Source of the DNA: DAOPZC01 sp035353175
Lineage (GTDB): Bacteria; Verrucomicrobiota; Kiritimatiellia; RFP12; UBA1067
Assembly (NCBI GenBank): GCA_035353175.1
Contig: DAOPZC010000002.1
Span: forward strand, 62,001-126,000
Direction of reading: 5' to 3'
DNA length: 64,000 bases
Positions 52,501 to 59,487 of this stretch are shown one piece after another; positions within the stretch are counted from its first letter, which is position 1, and every line of letters starts with the position of its first letter. The notes below the pieces were generated by a model. It worked only from the letters and a program-made list of their open reading frames with translations, was not told the DNA's origin and ran no database searches. The position numbers were made by a program, and so were the translations under genes.

Positions 52501-54916
52501 CGGCACGACCTACAACGTGGCGGTGACCGGCATGACGGGGAGCGGCACGCTGATCGCCTCGGTTGCGGCCGGCAAGGCGAAGGACGCGGCGGGCAACGGC
52601 AATGCGGCTTCCACCAGCACGGACAACACGGTGACGTGCGACGTGACGCCGCCGACGGTGACGATCAACCAGGCCGCAGGGCAGCGCGATCCGACGAATA
52701 CGGTGCCGGTGAACTTCAAGGTGGTCTTCAGCGAGGCGGTTTCGGGCTTCGGGCCGGAGGACGTGGTCCTGTCGGGCACGGCGCCGGGACCGATGGCGGC
52801 GACGGTGACGGGCAGCAATACGACCTACAACGTGGCGGTGGCGGGCATGACCGGCGGCGGCACGGTGGTCGCCGCGGTTGCGGCCGGCGGCGCATGGGAT
52901 ACGGCCGGGACCGGCAACAACGCTTCCACGAGCACGGACAACACGGTGACCTATGACGTGACCGCGCCTGCGGTGTCGATCAGCCAGGCGGCGGGGCAGC
53001 GCGATCCGACGAACGCGGTGCCTATGAATTTCAGGGTGCTGTTCAGCGAAGCGGTGACGGGGTTTGCGGCGGCCGACGTGGCGGTGACGGGGACGGCGCC
53101 GGGAACCAAAACGGTGACGGTGACCGGCAGCGGCACCAATTATCTCGTGGCCGTCAGGGGCATGACCGGCGGCGGCACGGTGACGATCTCGGTCGCGGGC
53201 GGGCTGGCGAAAGACGCCGCGGGCAACGGCAACACCGCGTCCACCACCGAGGACGATACGGTCACCTACGATCCGGTCGCGCCGTCGGTGACGATCAGCC
53301 AGGCCGCGGGGCAGCGCGACCCGACGAACGCCGCACCGCTGAACTTCACGGTGCGCTTCAGCGAGCCCGTGACTGGGTTCGAGACCGGGGATGTCACCAT
53401 CACCGGAACGGCGCCCGGCACGAAGACCGCGACGGTGACGGGCAGCGGCACGAACTACAGCGTGGCGGTGACGGGCATGACCGGCGGCGGCACGGTGATC
53501 GCCGCAATCGCGGCCGGCAAGGCGAAGGACGCGGCGGGCAACGGCAACACCGCGTCGACGTCCGCCGACAACACGGTCACCTACGACGTGCTTGCGCCGT
53601 CGGTGACGATCAGCCAGGCGACGGGCCAGCGTGATCCGACGAATGCGGTGCCGGTGAACTTCAAGGTGGTCTTCAGCGAGGCGGTGACCGGCTTCGGGCC
53701 TGAGGACGTGGTCCTGTCGGGCACGGCGCCGGGACCGATGGCGGCGACGGTGACGGGCAGCAACACGACCTACAACGTGGCGGTAGCGGGCATGGCGGGC
53801 GGCGGCACGGTGGTGGCCGCGGTCGCGGCCGGCGGCGCGGCCGACGCGGCGGGCAACGGCAATGCGGCCTCCACCAGCACCGACAACACGGTGACGTATG
53901 ACCCGGTCGCGCCGTCGGTGGAGATCAGCCAGGCTTTGGGGCAGCGCGATCCGACGAACGCGCTGCCGGTGAAGTTCAGCGTGTTCTTCAGCGAGCCGGT
54001 GACGGGCTTCGCGGCGGCCGACGTGGCGGTGTCGGGAACGGCGCCGGGAACCAAAACGGTGACGGTGACGGGCAGCGGCACGAACTACAGCGTGGCGGTG
54101 GGCGGGGTGACCGGCGGCGGCACGGTCGCCATCTCGGTTGCGGGGGGGCTGGCGAAGGACGCGGCGGGCAACGGCAATGCGGCCTCCGTTTCCGCGGACA
54201 GCACGGTGACGTATGACGTGGCCGCGCCCTCGGTGACGGTCAATCAGGCCGCCCGGCAGTCGGATCCGACGAGTGGCCCCGCGGTGAATTTCACGGTGGT
54301 CTTCAGCGAGCCGGTGGCGGGGTTCGCGACCGGCGACGTGACGATTTCCGGCACGGCCACGGGGACGAAAACCGCGACGGTGACCGGCGACGGCACAAAC
54401 TTCAACGTGGCGGTGACCGGCATGACCGGCGGCGGCACGGTCATCGCCGCGGTCGCGGCGTCCAAGGCGAAGGACCTGGCGGGAAACAGCAACACGGCGT
54501 CCACCAGTACAGACAACAACGTCACCTATAACCGCGGCACGTCGCGCGGCACGCCGACGGCTTGGCTCGATCAGTATGGTCTTGTCGTCGGCGGTGATTA
54601 CGAGGCAGCCGACGTCGCGGATTCGGACAGCGACGGCCTGTCGGCGTGGCAGGAGTATGTCGCGGGGACGGTGCCGACCAACGTGGCATCGATCTTTTTC
54701 GCGACGTTCCTGTACGCGGAGGGACAACCCCGCGTCCACTGGTCGCCCGACTTGACCGGTGCGGTGCCGTCACGCGTCTACTCGATCTATGGCGTCCCTG
54801 TCCTGCCGGGCGTGTTTCCGGCGGAGCCGCTGACGAACCTTCCGGCCGGTACGCCGGTGCTGTTGCAGGCGCTTTCAACGAACCGGTTCTTCAAAGTGGG
54901 CGTCGGAATCCAGTGA
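49556..54916 (+). CDS. Exported subtilisin-like (S8) protease with ten Ig-like repeats
   Basis: 1786 aa. ATG at 49556 begins the signal peptide (ALLFSTVCLLCGVSAAREN); an in-frame ATG at 49442 overlaps the promoter. A pro-region (about 25-185) precedes the S8 domain. Asp204 (VAVVDVGF), His240 (VHGSACAEI) and Ser552 (GTSAATPHVAGLAALVKG) form the triad, with WVNAGGNE for the oxyanion hole. A beta-sandwich (about 360-470) is inserted between His and Ser. From about 614 to 1660 lie ten near-identical 105-residue units beginning (V/I)x(V/I)xQAxGQxDPTN, bacterial Ig-like domains. The C-terminus has a TSP3-like calcium motif DSDSDGLSAWQEYVAG. Probably secreted, cleaving proteins at the surface. Confidence 0.92.
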   Translation: MPSLTKALLFSTVCLLCGVSAARENMRGEARPSPKDAVPLAARESLRQKIREVAKTKSVRAKDTSGLAGKLDVKLLDAWKTASRTDERTAIAGLQKQKVQLAPNGHDVVAVALLEDGANPEEVERSFKACGAGVIRSGDGAVKVTIPVGQLDKLALAGGVRNVRPILPPRERNTVTTEGVAVSLANAWHSAGLTAQGVKVAVVDVGFANLATLKAQDEIPASAVEVNYSSTTMTGGSSVHGSACAEILYDMAPGALLYLIKIDDATDMVAAKNYCVANGITLVSCSLGWDCLNFHDGMSYANWYTTAANHPVKAVEAAATAGILWVNAGGNEQCQHTLIDWRDADSDTMLDWDATSYNVNPLYLNGSYTIPANTLIDILMTWNRWPTTNQDFDLYLVKWDGSDWTIVYNSQNVQQGDSQSYPYEEIYYTTTAQAEYSVVVVKFSASTAPKFILRYYCDNADGGDSQPYFYGYDNSTTPVPGSVVIPGDSASAFTVGSLDFLKYTTGPIDYFSSLGPNNRAYTGGTAVMKPDICGPDYVTGVSYGAENFAGTSAATPHVAGLAALVKGVIPEYTPAQIRAVLESYAYDLGGTGKDNTYGAGAGQLPAPAVIVPLRVTVDQAEGQRDPTNAAPVNFTVLFSEPVADFATGDVTVSGTAPGTKTATVTGSGTNYNVAVTGMTGSGTVIASVAAGKATGVAGKSNWASTSADNTVIYDVVPPSVTVNQAKGQYDPTNAVPVNFTVLFSEPVSGFAAADVTISGTAPGTKTVTVTGGGTNFNVAVTGMTGSGTVIASVASGGAADAAGNGNAASTGTDNTVLYDVTAPTVTVSQAAGQPDPTNAAPVNFTVLFSEPVSGFAAADVTISGTAPGTKTATVTGSGATYNVAVTGMTGGGTVAVSVAAGLAKDAAGNVNTDSTAVDNTVEYDVTAPTVTVNQAAGQPDPANTAPVNFAVVFSEPVTGFATGDVTLTGTAPGTKTATVTGSGTTYNVAVTGMTGSGTLIASVAAGKAKDAAGNGNAASTSTDNTVTCDVTPPTVTINQAAGQRDPTNTVPVNFKVVFSEAVSGFGPEDVVLSGTAPGPMAATVTGSNTTYNVAVAGMTGGGTVVAAVAAGGAWDTAGTGNNASTSTDNTVTYDVTAPAVSISQAAGQRDPTNAVPMNFRVLFSEAVTGFAAADVAVTGTAPGTKTVTVTGSGTNYLVAVRGMTGGGTVTISVAGGLAKDAAGNGNTASTTEDDTVTYDPVAPSVTISQAAGQRDPTNAAPLNFTVRFSEPVTGFETGDVTITGTAPGTKTATVTGSGTNYSVAVTGMTGGGTVIAAIAAGKAKDAAGNGNTASTSADNTVTYDVLAPSVTISQATGQRDPTNAVPVNFKVVFSEAVTGFGPEDVVLSGTAPGPMAATVTGSNTTYNVAVAGMAGGGTVVAAVAAGGAADAAGNGNAASTSTDNTVTYDPVAPSVEISQALGQRDPTNALPVKFSVFFSEPVTGFAAADVAVSGTAPGTKTVTVTGSGTNYSVAVGGVTGGGTVAISVAGGLAKDAAGNGNAASVSADSTVTYDVAAPSVTVNQAARQSDPTSGPAVNFTVVFSEPVAGFATGDVTISGTATGTKTATVTGDGTNFNVAVTGMTGGGTVIAAVAASKAKDLAGNSNTASTSTDNNVTYNRGTSRGTPTAWLDQYGLVVGGDYEAADVADSDSDGLSAWQEYVAGTVPTNVASIFFATFLYAEGQPRVHWSPDLTGAVPSRVYSIYGVPVLPGVFPAEPLTNLPAGTPVLLQALSTNRFFKVGVGIQ
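51394..54540 (+). repeat. Ten tandem 315-bp Ig-like domain repeats
   Basis: Unit starts recur every 315 bp (for example 51712, 52027, 52342, 52657). Similar DNA across units suggests amplification and homogenisation, and the period being a multiple of three explains long empty antisense frames here. Confidence 0.9.
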
Positions 54917-55041
54917 AACGCGTTGGCATGACGGGCCTGTCCGACGTGCCGGACACGTGGAGTTGTCCTGCGCCGGGCCGCCGGGATTGACCGCATACCC
55001 TGAAAAGGGTTTAATGAAGCCCGTCCAATGATGGAGGTTCC

Positions 55042-56148
55042 ATGCGTGTTTTTACGAGAGTGGGGGGCGCGTTCTGTTTTTGCGCCCTGTTTTTTTGGGG
55101 GGGCTGTTCTCATCTGCGTGTGCCCGGCCTGAGCTGGATGAAGATGGCGAGTCCGTGGCCTAAGGCGACGGAAGAGGAAAAATTGCGGGAGAAAGCGGTC
55201 GAGGGGGATGCCGCCTCGCAGTACATGCTGGGGTTCTCCCTGCTTTATGGGGACGGGCTGCCGCGCAATATCGACGAGGGCCTGACGTGGCTGCGCAAGT
55301 CGGGCAAAGGCGGTTATCTCAAGGCGCAGACGTCGCTGGGGTTGTTGTTCCTGAAGGGCATTCCGGATGTGCCCAAGAACGAGGCCGAGGCTGCCGAATG
55401 GCTCGAGAAAGCGGCTGTTCAGGGCAGTCCGGTGGCGCAATCGCATTTGGGCGCGCTCTGCCTTTCCAAGGAGAGCCCGATGCGCGACCCCGAGGCCGGC
55501 GTGGTGTGGCTGAAGCGGGCCGCCGGACAGGGCGACGTGACCGCGCAACTGACGCTGGGGCTTATGTACCACAAAGGATACGTGGTGGCGCAAAATGACG
55601 AGGAGAGCGTGCGCTGGTACCGCAGGGCTTCGGATCAGGGGCATAAGGACGGGCAGACCCAGCTCGGCATCGCGTATTACCGCGGCAAGGGCGTTGCGCA
55701 GTCGTTCGAAGAGGCGCGCAAGCGGTTCGAACTCGCCGCCGCGCAGGGCGACGCGCTGGCGATGTCCAACCTCGGCGTGATGGCCAGCCGGGGCGAGGGC
55801 ATGCCGAAAGACGAGGCCGGCGCGGTCGCATGGTTCCGTAAGGCGGCGGAACGCGGGAACGATGACGGGCAGAGCAATCTTGGAGCCGCCTACTATAAGG
55901 GTATCGGGGTCAAGCAGGACTTCGCCGAAGCGGTCAACTGGTTTCGACAGGCCGCCGAGCAGGGGAACGCGGGCGCCCAGTTCCGTTTGGGGGTGATGCG
56001 CGCAGGTGGCCTCGGGGGAACGGCGGATGTTGCCGAGGCGGCGAAATGGATCGGCAAAGCGGCCGGTCAGGACTATCCGCCGGCCGTGAAATGGCTGAAA
56101 GAAAAGGCCGGGAACAACGAGAAGGAATCGCTCAATGGCGAGCGCTGA
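55042..56148 (+). CDS. Sel1-repeat lipoprotein
   Basis: 368 aa; GGAGG precedes the ATG. Lipobox FFWGGCS puts the lipidated Cys near residue 22. From about 50 to 350 there are eight Sel1 (SLR) units of about 36 residues with the pattern A-Q-x(2)-L-G-x(3)-Y-x-G-x-G-V, then W-(F/L)-(R/K)-x-A-A-x-Q-G. These alpha solenoids usually act as protein-protein scaffolds at membranes. No catalytic motif. Its stop lies inside a heptad-like sequence (56141-56182). Confidence 0.9.
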   Translation: MRVFTRVGGAFCFCALFFWGGCSHLRVPGLSWMKMASPWPKATEEEKLREKAVEGDAASQYMLGFSLLYGDGLPRNIDEGLTWLRKSGKGGYLKAQTSLGLLFLKGIPDVPKNEAEAAEWLEKAAVQGSPVAQSHLGALCLSKESPMRDPEAGVVWLKRAAGQGDVTAQLTLGLMYHKGYVVAQNDEESVRWYRRASDQGHKDGQTQLGIAYYRGKGVAQSFEEARKRFELAAAQGDALAMSNLGVMASRGEGMPKDEAGAVAWFRKAAERGNDDGQSNLGAAYYKGIGVKQDFAEAVNWFRQAAEQGNAGAQFRLGVMRAGGLGGTADVAEAAKWIGKAAGQDYPPAVKWLKEKAGNNEKESLNGER

Positions 56149-56182
56149 ATTTCGCGTTGTGCATCTTCGGCGTTGAGCGTTT
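56141..56182. repeat. Degenerate heptanucleotide array over the Sel1 gene stop
   Basis: Seven-base steps AGCGCTG, AATTTCG, CGTTGTG, CATCTTC, GGCGTTG, AGCGTTT. The Sel1 stop TGA is at 56146-56148. Weaker than the array at 36354, but with the same GCGTTGAGCG-type units. Confidence 0.5.
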
Positions 56183-56192
56183 GATCGGCTTC

Positions 56193-58058
56193 TCAGGGGA
56201 TTCTTGCGCCGACCGGGCCTCCGTCCGTGGCGAGCGCGGTGCCCGGCGTGCCGGGCTTGAGTCGGTAATCGCGCGCGGCGGCATTGACGAACTGCGGCTC
56301 GGCGACGACCGACCCCGCGTCCAGCCCCATTTCGGCCTGATACTTCGCAAAGTCGGCGGCCGGATAGTCCGTCTTTTCCGTCCAGCGCATGATCGGCTTG
56401 TCCGGCGACCAGTAAAGGTTGTTCTGCAGGGTCAGGCCTTTGCGCCAGTCGTTGAACATGCGCGTGCAGCGGTTGCTGCTGCGCACGAAGATGTTGTTGC
56501 GGACCGCGAAACCGGTGGTGGCGGACGGGTTGTGGTAGAACATCAGGTGCGCGCCGTTGGGGTCCGGACGCTGCGCGTGCGACCAGCAGTAGCCCGCGTC
56601 CACGCAGGTGTTGTGTTCGAACACGATGTTGCGGGTGACCGCTGTCGCGGGACGGTTCCAGAACTCGAAGGAGTATTCGGCGTTCCAGATGACGTTGTCG
56701 CGGTAGGTGATGTTGATCTCGTTCGAATCGTCGCCGTTCCCTTGGTTCGTGATGGCCGCGTCGTAAACTTCCCAGATGCGGTTGCGTTCGACCAGGTGGT
56801 CCTCCGCGCCGCCCCAAAATTCGATGGCGTTGCCGAAGCGCACCGGCTTGCCGTTCGGCTGGAAGAACTGTAGACCACCGCCGATCCAGCTGAGGTCGCA
56901 GTTGCGGATGGTGATGCGCTTGGTGTTCCCGCCGCCGAAGCCGTGCGCGCCGCCGTAGCGGACCGCGAGCCCGTCGTAGGTGACGTCGTGCTTGCCGCCC
57001 TGGTTGATGATGTGCGTCGTGAGGGCCAGTTCGACGCTACTGAATTTCTTGGCGGGGTTGGCGTCGCACGCGACGACCACGCGTTTGAACTCCTCGTCGT
57101 ACCAGAAGTCGAACGGGGCTTTGAGTTCGTCCAGCGACCATTTCTTGACGCCCCACTTTTCGCCGTGGTTGAGGATCAGGATGCCAGCGTCGCGCCGGAT
57201 GGCGAGGTTGGCGTCGGGGACCTCGGCGCGCCAGATGCCGAGCGGCTCGAAGTCGAACACCGCGCCGGCCGGAAGCGCGCCGCCGATGCTGAAGTGCAGG
57301 TAGGCGGCCTCCATCTTGTTTTGCTCCAGCATGATCACGTCGAGCGTCTGCCACTCCGTGCCGATCGCTTTCTTGCCGCACGGCCCGCGAACGGCATCGG
57401 TCCAGGGCGGCTGGTTCAGCATGGCTTCGACGGTGCCCAGCTTGAACGGCAGGGTCGAGCGCACGCGGAGCCGCAGCATGAGGCCGGGGGCCAATTCTTT
57501 GACTTGCGGGCCCCAGAGCTGAATCAGGTTGCTCTTGGCGCCGGACGCTTGGCAGGTGACGCGGTTGAATCCGCGTCCGTTCTCCTGCGCGCGGCCCAGT
57601 GTGCCTTTCGCCTCTTCCTGAAAAGAGACGCTCCAGCGCGAGTCCGTCAGGTCCATGATCTGGTTAAGGACTTTCGCCTGGAAGGGCTGCGTGGTCCACA
57701 GGCCGGGCTTCATTTCGCTCCAGTCGTCGGGTTGGCCGCGCGCGATCGAGCCCTGCAGGATGGGCTTTTCCCCGGCGCCGTAAGCGCCGTAGACGATGCG
57801 GGCCGCCGGCGATCCGCTCTGCGGAACGAGTTGGCCGCGCCACAGCCCGCCGCGTTTGAACAGCACCTGGTCGCCGGGGATCAGTTCGGCGGCGTTGACC
57901 TTTTCGAGGCTTTGCCAGGCGGCGGAGTCCGCCGTGCCGGCGGCGGTGTCGCAGCCCTTTTCACTGTCGATGTAGAACGTCGCAGGCACTGTGCGTCCGG
58001 CCCAGGCCGCGCCCGCCGCGACACACGCGGCGAAGAAAACAAGTTTACACATATTCAT
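56193..58058 (-). CDS. Exported right-handed beta-helix protein (copy 2)
   Basis: 621 aa from ATG 58058 (AAAGGGA upstream); an earlier in-frame ATG at 58079 lacks a site. Signal peptide KLVFFAACVAAGAAWAG. N-terminal part ATFYIDSEKGCDTAAGTADSAAWQSLEKVNAAELIPGDQVLFKRGGLWRGQL is typical of polysaccharide-lyase-like beta-helix proteins. A jelly-roll insert (about 130-290) precedes the helix coils ITIRNCDLSWIGGGLQF, VERNRIWEVYDAAITNQG, ITYRDNVIWNAEYSFEFWN, IVFEHNTCVDAGYCWSHAQ, FAVRNNIFVRSSNRC. Likely binds or cleaves a polysaccharide. Close paralogue at 59488-61368. Confidence 0.85.
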   Translation of the reverse strand: MNMCKLVFFAACVAAGAAWAGRTVPATFYIDSEKGCDTAAGTADSAAWQSLEKVNAAELIPGDQVLFKRGGLWRGQLVPQSGSPAARIVYGAYGAGEKPILQGSIARGQPDDWSEMKPGLWTTQPFQAKVLNQIMDLTDSRWSVSFQEEAKGTLGRAQENGRGFNRVTCQASGAKSNLIQLWGPQVKELAPGLMLRLRVRSTLPFKLGTVEAMLNQPPWTDAVRGPCGKKAIGTEWQTLDVIMLEQNKMEAAYLHFSIGGALPAGAVFDFEPLGIWRAEVPDANLAIRRDAGILILNHGEKWGVKKWSLDELKAPFDFWYDEEFKRVVVACDANPAKKFSSVELALTTHIINQGGKHDVTYDGLAVRYGGAHGFGGGNTKRITIRNCDLSWIGGGLQFFQPNGKPVRFGNAIEFWGGAEDHLVERNRIWEVYDAAITNQGNGDDSNEINITYRDNVIWNAEYSFEFWNRPATAVTRNIVFEHNTCVDAGYCWSHAQRPDPNGAHLMFYHNPSATTGFAVRNNIFVRSSNRCTRMFNDWRKGLTLQNNLYWSPDKPIMRWTEKTDYPAADFAKYQAEMGLDAGSVVAEPQFVNAAARDYRLKPGTPGTALATDGGPVGARIP

Positions 58059-58139
58059 GCTGGTCCCTTTGGTCTTCAAAGTTTTTCCTAAAGGTTGTAA
58101 CGATTCAAAGTGTCCGATTGCGATACTGTACCCTGCCCG

Positions 58140-58652
58140 TTACTTCTCGGTCGTCAATGTGATCATCACCTCGGAGCCCGCGTCTTTCCGGGTGATGATG
58201 ACCGCGACTTGACGATTGTCCTTCTTGAAAATCCGGCTGCTCGTATCGCCCATGTCCATGGAAGTGTCTGACGTCCAGCCATGGGCTTTCATTTCCGAGA
58301 CGTACGAATCCGCCACCTTGCTTTTCTCCTGCCCGACGCTCAGCTGCAGCATGTGCCCCTCGGGCATTTTCATCGCGGTCTGGATTTTGGCGCCGCTGAC
58401 GACGTAAATGTCTTTCGGGAAATCGGCGGGCAACGAAACGGCGTCACCCGTGCTCATGACCATCTCGCCGCTGTCCGTCTTGATGCTCATCTTACCCTCA
58501 GAAAGATCCACTTTCGCGTCGTTCGCGCCTGAGCTCTTAAGACTTTTTTCGATGATTTTCTCTGACACCTTTTCCGATGCTTTTTTGCAGCCGGAAAGCG
58601 TGACCGCCGCACCCATCAACGCAAACAAAACCAGGACCGTCGTGTTCTTCAT
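58140..58652 (-). CDS. Small lipoprotein
   Basis: 170 aa; GGGGG five bases before ATG 58652. Lipobox GAAVTLSGCKK, then a charged helix (ASEKVSEKIIEKSLKSSG) and a domain with SLPADFPKDIYVVSGAKIQTAMKMPEGHMLQLSVGQ, VADSYVSEMKAHGWT, DNRQVAVIITRKDAGSEVMITLTTEK. The pattern of a hydrophobic SxxPxxFPxDI(Y/P)(V/L) start and a helical middle resembles small secreted proteins of unknown role. It is not tied by sequence to the beta-helix genes around it. Confidence 0.75.
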   Translation of the reverse strand: MKNTTVLVLFALMGAAVTLSGCKKASEKVSEKIIEKSLKSSGANDAKVDLSEGKMSIKTDSGEMVMSTGDAVSLPADFPKDIYVVSGAKIQTAMKMPEGHMLQLSVGQEKSKVADSYVSEMKAHGWTSDTSMDMGDTSSRIFKKDNRQVAVIITRKDAGSEVMITLTTEK

Positions 58653-58831
58653 GCCAACCCCCATATGGACAAACTCGCATTCCGGCTTTCGCGGCTCCCC
58701 AGAACCCGAATCCGGACGGCGTGTACTTGATGTGATTAAGGTGCCAAACCTGAAGAAGGGCGTCAAGCGTCGCGGTTGCCTGGAAGGTCTGAGCGGGCAC
58801 GAAAATTGCCGCGCCAGTCCCGTTGACTGCG

Positions 58832-59479
58832 TCAGTCGCCTAGTTCTTGTAGCCAGATGTTGCGAAACTCGATCGGGTCGTTGTGGTACTGGAGCTTGAT
58901 CGGCTGCTTCACGGGGTGCGGGTTCAGCGTGGCGGTGCGTTTGAGCGTCGAGCCGTCGATTTCCACGCTGTCCTGTACGGTCACGCCGTTGAAAACCACG
59001 GTGAAGGTCGGCTTGCGCTCGACCTTGCCGTCGGAGTAGGTGTTGGTGAGGTTGTTGTACGACTCGAGGATCTGCACCTTGTACTAGCCTTTCTTCGGCA
59101 TGAAGATGATGCCGCTGTTCGCGCCCTTTTGTCCGGCCGCCACGCGATCGGCCGGCACGCGCCACTCGAGATGCAGCTTTAACGAGCCGTACGCTTTTTT
59201 CGTGATCAGGTCGGTCGCGGTGTCGATCCAGACGCCGTCCTTGACCGGCCAGATGACGCCGCCCTTTTCTTTGGGCTTTTCGGCCAGCCAGTTCGCCTCG
59301 GCCGAGGCCGCCGTGCCGTCGAACAGCACCTCCGCGCCGGCCGGAGTCTTCGCGCAGTTCGGCGTGCCCGCAACCTTTTTCACCGCAAACATATCGCCCG
59401 CCACCCTCGGGTTCGGAGGGTTCGCCAACACCGAACCCGCCGTCACCGCCGCCGCTATCGCCATACGCATCATTTTCAT
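58832..59479 (-). pseudogene. DUF1080 (3-keto-disaccharide hydrolase-type) gene interrupted by in-frame TAG
   Basis: One open frame of 215 codons is split only by TAG at 59086-59084 (codon 132). The first part has signal peptide MAIAAAVTAGSVLA and the beta strands AEVLFDGTAASAEANWLAEKPKEKG, DGVWIDTATDLITKKAYGSLKLHLEWRVP, GANSGIIFMPKKG. Directly after the TAG the frame continues YKVQILESYNN, KPTFTVVFNGV, GSTLKRTATLNPHPVKQPIKLQYHNDPIEFRNIWLQEL, the normal end of DUF1080 domains. One base change would account for the stop. Either the gene is recently inactivated, the base is a sequencing error, or TAG is read through; TAG ends another gene here (48163-48165), which speaks against general recoding. 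Confidence 0.8.
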
Positions 59480-59487
59480 GGTTTTTC

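Noticed and set aside
51394..54540. CRISPR-like impression from regularly spaced repeats
   Set aside because: The unit is 315 bp, translated throughout as Ig-like domains, with no short repeats separated by unique spacers.
49748..54739. Minus-strand ORF of 1663 codons opposite the S8 protease
   Set aside because: The tandem 315-bp repeats keep one antisense frame open for free. The translation is His/Arg-rich, without signal peptide or domains.
54997..55010. Terminator after the S8 protease (ACCCT-GAAA-AGGGT)
   Set aside because: The stem is only 5 bp and the following T-run is two bases.
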